NCBI GenBank assembly: GCA_964020155.1
Contig: OZ026559.1
Span: 4,326,674 to 4,390,673, forward strand
DNA from: Chondrilla cf. caribensis
Taxonomy: Eukaryota; Porifera; Demospongiae; Chondrillida; Chondrillidae
DNA: 64,000 nucleotides
Reading direction: 5' to 3'
The notes beneath the pieces are model-generated. The model ran no database searches and was not told where the DNA came from. It saw only the letters and a list, made by a program, of their open reading frames with translations. A program made the translations under genes and the position numbers. Below are positions 57,891 to 64,000 of the stretch, piece after piece (position 1 is the stretch's first letter; every line of letters starts with the position of its first letter).

Positions 57891-59500
57891 ATAACTATAA
57901 TTATACAAATATACATTATTACATTGTTGTCGTTGTTGTTTCTCCTAGATTATTGTTATTCTATACTGCCCTATAGTACAGATTGAGATGATACAGACCT
58001 TAAGGTTCCCCTACATATTGATATGTTCCCTATAGTGTATCCATGTGTACCCTCTAGTGGTAGGGAGTCCTTAGTTTGGTTATAAGTTGGCTGTCTCTCA
58101 TTTGACTGCTAACATACATGTGGAGACCATCCCTCTGTTGTTGCGTAGATCCCTTAAGTAAGCATACCTTATTAAAGCAGAGTACATGTAATAACCTACA
58201 TTAGACATAGAAGGGGTATAACAGTAGACAACCCCCACACAACATAATATCATGTAGTACGTGTGGAATGCTCACTGGTAATTGGTATATATCTCCAGCC
58301 AGCTGTGTATTGTAATGAATACTTTGATATATATTTGAGTACATCCAACAAAGTGTATTGTGTACATGTGTACATACCTGTGTGGGTTGCATACTGCCAG
58401 TGGCACCACAAGGTTGAGACAACTACAAGGCTAATACATTTAACTATCCAGACTGAGGTGGATGGTGTGCCTATGTACCTGAGTGGGTTTGTACTGCATG
58501 ATACTGGTCAAGGTGGTCACGATCCTCAAACAGTTCCTTGAAAGTATTATTTGAGTGACACTTTATAGAGTGGTTTGCTTTTGTTGTTCAGTGTAGAGCT
58601 ATACAAGTATACATTATCTACATTGTTGTTGTTGTTGTTACTCCTAGGTTATCATTATTCTATACTGCCCTCTAGTACAGAGTGAGATGATACAGACCTT
58701 AAGGTTACCCTACATATTGGTATGTCCCCTACAGTGTATCCATGTGTACCCTCTAGTGGTAGGGAGTTCTTAGTTTGGTGTGTGGTTTTACCAGTTACTT
58801 GAATTTGAGTAATATTAATGATGGAGAGTAAATATTACAGGTGGACTGAGGTGTGTTGTGTTGTGTTGTTGTTGTAAGGTGGGGGAGGGTATATTTGAGT
58901 CGGACATTGACTATTGTTTATATTTGTAAACTGTACCTTGAAGCATGCCTGGTTGCCTATTGCCACATTAGGTTGTTGTTTGTTACTGTAATGAATGTCT
59001 CTCATCTGACTGCTACCATGTTCCTGGAAGACCATCCCTCATTTAGTGTATATATTTGTTTACATATATACATATTACCTAATTAAAGTAGTGTACATGT
59101 AATAACTTGCTAATTATTACCTACCTTAGGTATTGGAGGAGAGTAACAGCAGACAACCCTCACAGTACATACGTATGCATATGCAGTATGTGTGGGATGT
59201 TTACTGGCAATTAGTATCACCAGCTATAGCTGTGTATTGGAATAATTACATGGATACACGTTTGAGCACATGCAGCAATGTGTATTGTGTACATGTGTAC
59301 ATACCTGTGTGGGTTGCATAATACCAGTGGCACCACAAGGTTGAGACAACTACATGGCTAATGCATTCAACTATCCAGACTGAGGTGGATGGTGTGGATA
59401 TGTACCTGAGTGTGTTTGTACTAATAATGGCCAAGGTGGTCACGATCCTCAAACAGTTGCTTGATTACAACCATCTCTGTTCATTGTAAGCTGTTTTAGA
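57891..59500. repeat. Repeat block gamma, two tandem copies
   Basis: Shortened copy 57895-58540 and full copy 58550-59500. The 3' frame of the first is shifted near its end; that of the second is broken by a small deletion. Confidence 0.65.
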
Positions 59501-60147
59501 TGTCCACATATCACCCACCCATTTTACTGTTTTCCTTTCTCTGTATATTTTATGTGTATTTGCTGGGTGCCTTTTAGTCTCTTGGCTTCTTACCCAAAAT
59601 AAATAAAATTATGTCAATACAATATTTCGACCTACTCAACCACAAAATATGTCTCAATGCATTGAATTGTACCCTCAACTCAGTCTACATGCATTGTCGA
59701 TATAGTAATATCATTATTATTTTATCATAGCATATTCGCTGCTCTGATATGGGAGTGCATGGGTATTAATGAACTTTCAATTGTGATAAAATTAGACAAA
59801 TTACACTGTTTTTGATATACGTAATAATACTATGTATATAGCATGTTCATTGCTCTAATATGTGTTCAATTCACAAAGCTCGTGAATAATGAAAGATCAT
59901 AATTGTATCGTTGAATCCCCTCAAGTGAAGCTCACTATACTACAAACTCATGCATGTGTCATGAGTTTTACATGTTCCATACTATTATACCATATGCATA
60001 GTATAATGTCCTATACAAGCAGGTGAATGCTTGTTAGATTCACAACTGTTGCATTCCAATGTCCACCTCAATGCACAACGTTTCAAACAGGAAATAGCTT
60101 CAATTTGTACAATGCACAATGAGTGGAGTTTGGCAGGTGATCTTAGT
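59501..60147. other. Distal upstream region of C gene 9
   Basis: Nearly identical to 33716-34364. No gene. Confidence 0.5.
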
Positions 60148-60211
60148 GTGATCACCATGGGTCACCTGATCAGCTCACATGATCCTCCTACACTCTGCCC
60201 TCCATATATAA
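60148..60211 (+). promoter_or_regulatory. C-gene promoter module with TATA box
   Basis: Same words and spacing as at 34365-34428, TATATAA at 60205-60211, 65 bases before the ATG. Confidence 0.7.
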
Positions 60212-60275
60212 TTGCATGTAAACCACTAGTTAGCCAGTAATTCAGCTCATGGTCTATGTATCATACTTACTTGAT

Positions 60276-60722
60276 ATGGAGCAAAAAAGTGTTTTGATCA
60301 TCTTCTTCCTTGTGATTGCACTTGGAACAGCATCTGCTCAAAAGTGTAATGCAGGACGCCTGCCAATGGGACCACTGTTAGGTCCTCCCGGTCGTGATGG
60401 GGCAGCAGGTCGTGATGGTCTCCCTGGTCCAGCTGGTCCTCCAGGTGCTCCAGGCTCTCCAGGTCCAAGTGGAGTCAACCTTGATGAACTTCGTGAGATT
60501 GTTCGTTTGATGGCTAAAGAAGAACTGAAGAACTTGACATCTGAAGATCGTGAACCAGTGAATGTTGTTGTGGAGTGTAACAAACTGTGTCCTGCAACTG
60601 ATGCGACCACCTCTAAACCTACCAGTAATAATTCCACCCAACAACCAACTACTGAGCCCTCTTCAGTAACAACCTACACACCTCAGGTAGGCAGCACTCC
60701 AAGGAATGAATCTTGTGCAGAA
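60276..60722 (+). pseudogene. Family C gene interrupted by LTR retrotransposon (copy 9)
   Basis: The 5' part is intact. It has a signal peptide (MEQKSVLIIFFLVI...ASAQ), ten Gly-X-Y triplets, the shared coiled-coil-like segment, and a Ser/Thr linker ending NESCAE. At 60723 the coding sequence stops matching copy 4 and a retroelement LTR begins. The frame ends at a TAG (60735-60737) inside the LTR. The rest of the gene, if present, lies beyond the element outside the window. The break is clean, with no other lesion, so the gene was probably functional until a recent insertion. A truncated secreted collagen-stem protein could still be made. Confidence 0.85.
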
Positions 60723-60951
60723 TGTGGCATAACTTAGTCTAGCTAGTAACAATGATATCTATTACTGTATAAGTGTTTAGGTCTGATTTATCTGTCTGTC
60801 TATAGCTATAAGTGATTCTCATGACCTTTATTCCTTTGTGTCGTTACCTCATCTATCTTACTCTATATTAAGTGCATGCTGATCTTTGTACACATCTTCT
60901 TGAGTGACTCGAATAATTATATACTAACTGACCAGTGACCATTATACGACA
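60723..60951 (+). repeat. 5' LTR (229 bp)
   Basis: Begins TGTGGCATAA, exactly where similarity to C gene 4 ends, and finishes ACGACA just before the primer binding site, giving TG...CA ends. The far LTR is not in the window, so the ends are inferred from one copy. Confidence 0.75.
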
Positions 60952-60969
60952 TGGTGTCAGAAGTGGGAT
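60952..60969 (+). other. Primer binding site, tRNA-Leu type
   Basis: TGGTGTCAGAAGTGGGAT directly follows the LTR. From memory, this complements the 3' end of a metazoan tRNA-Leu (…TCTGACACCA). Confidence 0.8.
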
Positions 60970-60990
60970 CGCTCTAGTCAGACTAAGAGA

Positions 60991-63900
60991 ATGGCACAGT
61001 TACGATTGCAGCCGCCAGATCCCTTCAACTTTAAGAACCCCGACGAGTGGCCACGATGGAAAAGGAGGTTCGAACAGTTCCGATCAGCGTCAGGTTTATC
61101 TGACGATCCCGAGCAACGTCAGGTCAGCACATTACTTTATTGCTTAGGAGAGACTGCAGAGGACGTTTTGAGGTCCACGCACATCGACGACGACGAAAGA
61201 AAGAAGTACGACACAGTTCTAGCCAAATTTGACGGTTTTTTCCAAGTGAGAAAGAACGTTATCTTTGAACGTGCCCGATTTAATCGCAGGAGCCAATTGC
61301 CGGACGAAACGTCAGAACAGTACATCACAGCATTGTACCACCTCGTAGAAAACTGCGCCTATGGTGATCTTACGGACGAAATGATCCGTGACCGTCTCGT
61401 AGTGGGAATCCGCGACAAGTCCTTGTCTGAACGACTCCAAATGGACGCCGATTTAACTCTTGAGAAAGCCAAGAAGTCTATTCGCCAGCGGGAAGCAGTT
61501 CACGAGCAACAGGAGATCCTCGAATCCGGAATCAAACAAGAGCAGAGCTCACTAGACGCGGTGAAGTATAAATCGAATTTCAAACGGAGGAACCAACCTT
61601 CGTCCCGACCAAGCCCACAGACATTTCGTCACCAGTCCACACCACAGACGAGTAATAGAAAGTGTTTTCGATGTGGGAGAAGTCCCCACCCCCGAGCAGA
61701 ATGCCCAGCCAGCCAAGCAGTGTGCCACAAATGCAAAAAGAAGGGCCATTTCAGTTCGGTTTGCCAATCAAAGTCTGTAGGTACCGTGGAAGAGGAGCCC
61801 GACACCTGTTATCTCAATACTGTCTACACCGTTGGAGAGAAATCCTGGACATCGCATGTAAAAATCAATGGCCAGATGCAGCCTTTCAAACTCGACACCG
61901 GAGCAGAGGTAACAGCCATTTCACCGGAAACCTTCCAATCCATCCGTGGTGCAAAGCTCAGCCGACCCAACAAGACACTTTGTGGCCCAGATCGCAAGCC
62001 ACTGAAAGTTTTAGGCACAACTGAAGTCGAACTCAGTATAGGAAAAGCATCGTGCAAGCAAAACGTCTACGTTCTCGAAAAGCTGAAATCCAATCTCCTC
62101 GGACTACCAGCAATTGTAGCATTGAAGCTGTTAGCAACAGTGGATTCAATCAAAGCAACCCCAAAAGAGAGCATCATAAACCAATTCCCGAAGCTATTTA
62201 ATGGATTAGGCTCACTTGAAGGTGATTTCACCATCCACCTGAAGCCAGATGCACGACCGTATTCCCTCTTTACCCCAAGAAATGTTCCCATTCCTCTTCG
62301 TACCAAGGTGAAGAAGGAGCTAGACCGCATGGAGACCTTGGGAGTAATTGCAAAAGTAGAAGAGCCTACTGATTGGTGTGCAGGCATGGTAGTAGTACCG
62401 AAGAGGTCAGGAGACGTCCGCATTTGCGTCGATCTCAAGCCACTGAATGAGAGTGTACTTAGGGAGGTACACCCCCTTCCGAAAGTGGATGACACCCTTG
62501 CTCAATTAGCTGGAGCAGCCGTCTTTTCCAAGTTGGATGCAAACAGTGGATTCTGGCAAATTCCACTAGCAAAGCCCTCTCGCCATTTGACAACCTTCAT
62601 TACCCCATTCGGAAGATACTGTTTCAATAAAATGCCCTTTGGTATCTCCAGCGCTCCAGAACACTTCCAGAAGAGAATGAGCAAAATCTTGTCAGGTCTC
62701 GATGGTGTTCTTTGTCAGATGGATGATATTCTGATCCATGGACGCAGCCAAGAGGAGCATGACCGCAGACTCGTTGCAGCCCTCAACAGAATCCAGTCAA
62801 GTGGAGTCACACTGAATCCTGACAAGTGCGAATTCAACAAGGAGAAGCTTACATTCCTTGGCCATGTCATCAGCAAGGAAGGTATCGCACCAGACCCTAA
62901 GAAGACCACAGCAATCTGCCAGATGAAGGCACCCTCAACAGTATCAGAGTTGCGCCGCTTCATGGGAATGGTCAACCAGCTCAGCAAATTTTCTCCTCAA
63001 GTAGCAGAAGTATCGAAGCCCCTGAGAGAGCTACTCAGTGTCAAGAGAGCCTGGTTGTGGGGACCCCGACAGGAGGAAGCCTTTGTCAAGATCAAGGAGG
63101 TTCTCTCCCAGCCAACAGTTCTAGCCCACTACGACCCCACACGAGAAACCAAAGTTTCAGCTGACGCATCAGCCTATGGCCTGGGAGCAGTTTTACTACA
63201 ACGCCACGACGAAGGTTGGAAACCAGTCACCTATGCCTCAAGGTCAATGTCAGAGACGGAGAGTCGGTATGCTCAGATCGAGAAAGAAGCCTTAGCAACC
63301 ACCTGGGCATCGGAGAAATTTTCAGAGTATCTGATTGGGAAGCAGTTCCACATTGAAACAGATCACAAGCCCCTTGTCCCTATCCTTTCCACCAAGAGTT
63401 TGGATCAACTTCCACCTCGAGTGCTACGCTTTCGCCTGAGACTGATGAGATTCCATTATACCATCGCCCATGTTCCAGGGAAGTTTCTCTACACTGCCGA
63501 TACCCTTTCAAGAGCCCCTTTGCCTTGCACAACAACACACTTGGAAGAGATCACAGAATTCTTCATTGATTCCATTGTATCACAGCTTCCAGCAAACAAG
63601 GATCGTCTCGAGTCGTATCGCTCTGCACAAGCAACAGATCCTACTTGCTCCACCCTCCTCACCTATTGCCGTGAAGGATGGCCTCAACGCAACACTTTGA
63701 AGGGAGATCTAGTCCCCTACTGGTCCGCCAAGAGTGAGTTAACAATTCATGATCGTCTTTTACTTTTCAGGGACAGAATCGTCATCCCCAAATGTCTCCA
63801 AAGGCAAACTCTACAGAAGATTCATCAGGGACACCAAGGCATCCAACGATGCAGAGAACGCATTTCCAGAGCTGTGTGGTGGCCCGGGGTATCCCGTGAA

Positions 63901-64000
63901 ATCGAAGAGTATGTGAGCAAATGCCCAGAATGCACCAAGAATCATCCTCAACACAGAGAACCCTTGATCCCCTCTCCATTACCCAATCACCCATGGGAGA
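60991..64000 (+). CDS. Gag-Pol polyprotein of Ty3/Gypsy-like element, 3' partial
   Basis: One uninterrupted frame from ATG 60991 to the window end (1003 codons). No frameshift separates gag from pol. The gag part is followed by two Cys-x2-Cys-x4-His-x4-Cys knuckles (about residues 225-257). The protease motif LDTGAEVTAIS has its Asp at about 302. The RT has LDANSGFWQIPL and the active site QMDDILI (Asp 578-579), where YxDD is more usual. RNase H has SADASAYGLGA (Asp about 725) and a downstream Glu (ESRYAQIEKEALA). The integrase zinc-binding region HQGHQG...CPEC spans about 945-981. The catalytic integrase core, expected next, is cut off by the window end. The frame is intact, which suggests recent activity. 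Confidence 0.93.
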   Translation, partial: MAQLRLQPPDPFNFKNPDEWPRWKRRFEQFRSASGLSDDPEQRQVSTLLYCLGETAEDVLRSTHIDDDERKKYDTVLAKFDGFFQVRKNVIFERARFNRRSQLPDETSEQYITALYHLVENCAYGDLTDEMIRDRLVVGIRDKSLSERLQMDADLTLEKAKKSIRQREAVHEQQEILESGIKQEQSSLDAVKYKSNFKRRNQPSSRPSPQTFRHQSTPQTSNRKCFRCGRSPHPRAECPASQAVCHKCKKKGHFSSVCQSKSVGTVEEEPDTCYLNTVYTVGEKSWTSHVKINGQMQPFKLDTGAEVTAISPETFQSIRGAKLSRPNKTLCGPDRKPLKVLGTTEVELSIGKASCKQNVYVLEKLKSNLLGLPAIVALKLLATVDSIKATPKESIINQFPKLFNGLGSLEGDFTIHLKPDARPYSLFTPRNVPIPLRTKVKKELDRMETLGVIAKVEEPTDWCAGMVVVPKRSGDVRICVDLKPLNESVLREVHPLPKVDDTLAQLAGAAVFSKLDANSGFWQIPLAKPSRHLTTFITPFGRYCFNKMPFGISSAPEHFQKRMSKILSGLDGVLCQMDDILIHGRSQEEHDRRLVAALNRIQSSGVTLNPDKCEFNKEKLTFLGHVISKEGIAPDPKKTTAICQMKAPSTVSELRRFMGMVNQLSKFSPQVAEVSKPLRELLSVKRAWLWGPRQEEAFVKIKEVLSQPTVLAHYDPTRETKVSADASAYGLGAVLLQRHDEGWKPVTYASRSMSETESRYAQIEKEALATTWASEKFSEYLIGKQFHIETDHKPLVPILSTKSLDQLPPRVLRFRLRLMRFHYTIAHVPGKFLYTADTLSRAPLPCTTTHLEEITEFFIDSIVSQLPANKDRLESYRSAQATDPTCSTLLTYCREGWPQRNTLKGDLVPYWSAKSELTIHDRLLLFRDRIVIPKCLQRQTLQKIHQGHQGIQRCRERISRAVWWPGVSREIEEYVSKCPECTKNHPQHREPLIPSPLPNHPWE

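Larger units (their letters stand above)
60723..64000 (+). mobile_element. Ty3/Gypsy-like LTR retrotransposon (partial, 3' end outside window)
   Basis: The 5' LTR, primer binding site and one long gag-pol frame are in the order expected for Ty3/Gypsy: gag, protease, RT, RNase H, then integrase. It is inserted in C gene 9 in the same orientation. The 3' LTR and target-site duplication would lie outside the window. Base composition is richer in G+C than the host genes. Confidence 0.93.

Noticed and set aside
61662..62024. Alternative-frame and antisense ORFs over the Gypsy element
   Set aside because: They overlap the uninterrupted 1003-codon gag-pol frame, which carries all the expected motifs.

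Overview
This is eukaryotic, AT-rich, repeat-laden DNA with introns, TATA boxes, microsatellites and retrotransposons. It is most likely from a sponge (probably a demosponge) or another early-branching animal. The basis is a family of short-chain collagen-like secreted proteins whose C-terminal domain I recognise from predicted proteins of sponges, cnidarians and other invertebrates. The host assignment is inference.

Two gene families fill the window. Family C is always on the + strand and is essentially intronless: signal peptide, about 10-12 Gly-X-Y collagen triplets, a short coiled-coil-like segment, a Thr/Pro linker, a fibrinogen-like N-subdomain and a Cys-rich C-terminal domain. Five copies look full length (ATGs at 7220, 14060, 18734, 34493, 40543). 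Others are broken or partial (4405, 16720, 36694, 43840, 52250, 53768, 60276). Family R is always on the - strand and has two exons. Exon 1 encodes a signal peptide and a glycosylated ectodomain of about 145 residues. Exon 2 encodes seven hydrophobic segments, giving a 7TM-like protein of about 497 aa. Five copies look intact (10319-12027, 23002-24869, 28935-30807, 47558-49276, 55641-57340), with exon-1 fragments near 9.9, 42.9, 47.1 and 55.2 kb. I do not recognise the R family.

The two families have been duplicated together with shared noncoding blocks, called alpha, beta and gamma below. Beta carries CRE-like and CACGTG motifs. R and C genes often lie head to head (12.0/14.1, 30.8/34.5, 57.3/60.3 kb). 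A tandem duplication of about 5.9 kb made the R genes at 23-25 and 29-31 kb. The cluster looks like a rapidly evolving array of secreted collagen/fibrinogen-like proteins and 7TM receptor-like proteins. A recognition, immune or adhesion role is possible but is only inference.

Mobile DNA: a 5'-truncated LINE at about 37.0-38.6 kb; a degenerate zinc-finger relic at 46.4-46.7 kb; a roughly 190-bp repeat in direct and inverted arrays at 51.0-52.2 kb and 53.4-53.8 kb, fused to truncated C genes; and a Ty3/Gypsy-like LTR retrotransposon starting at 60723. The Gypsy element has an intact gag-pol frame running off the window end and it interrupts the last C gene. Simple repeats and two minisatellites (17 bp and 39 bp) are also present.
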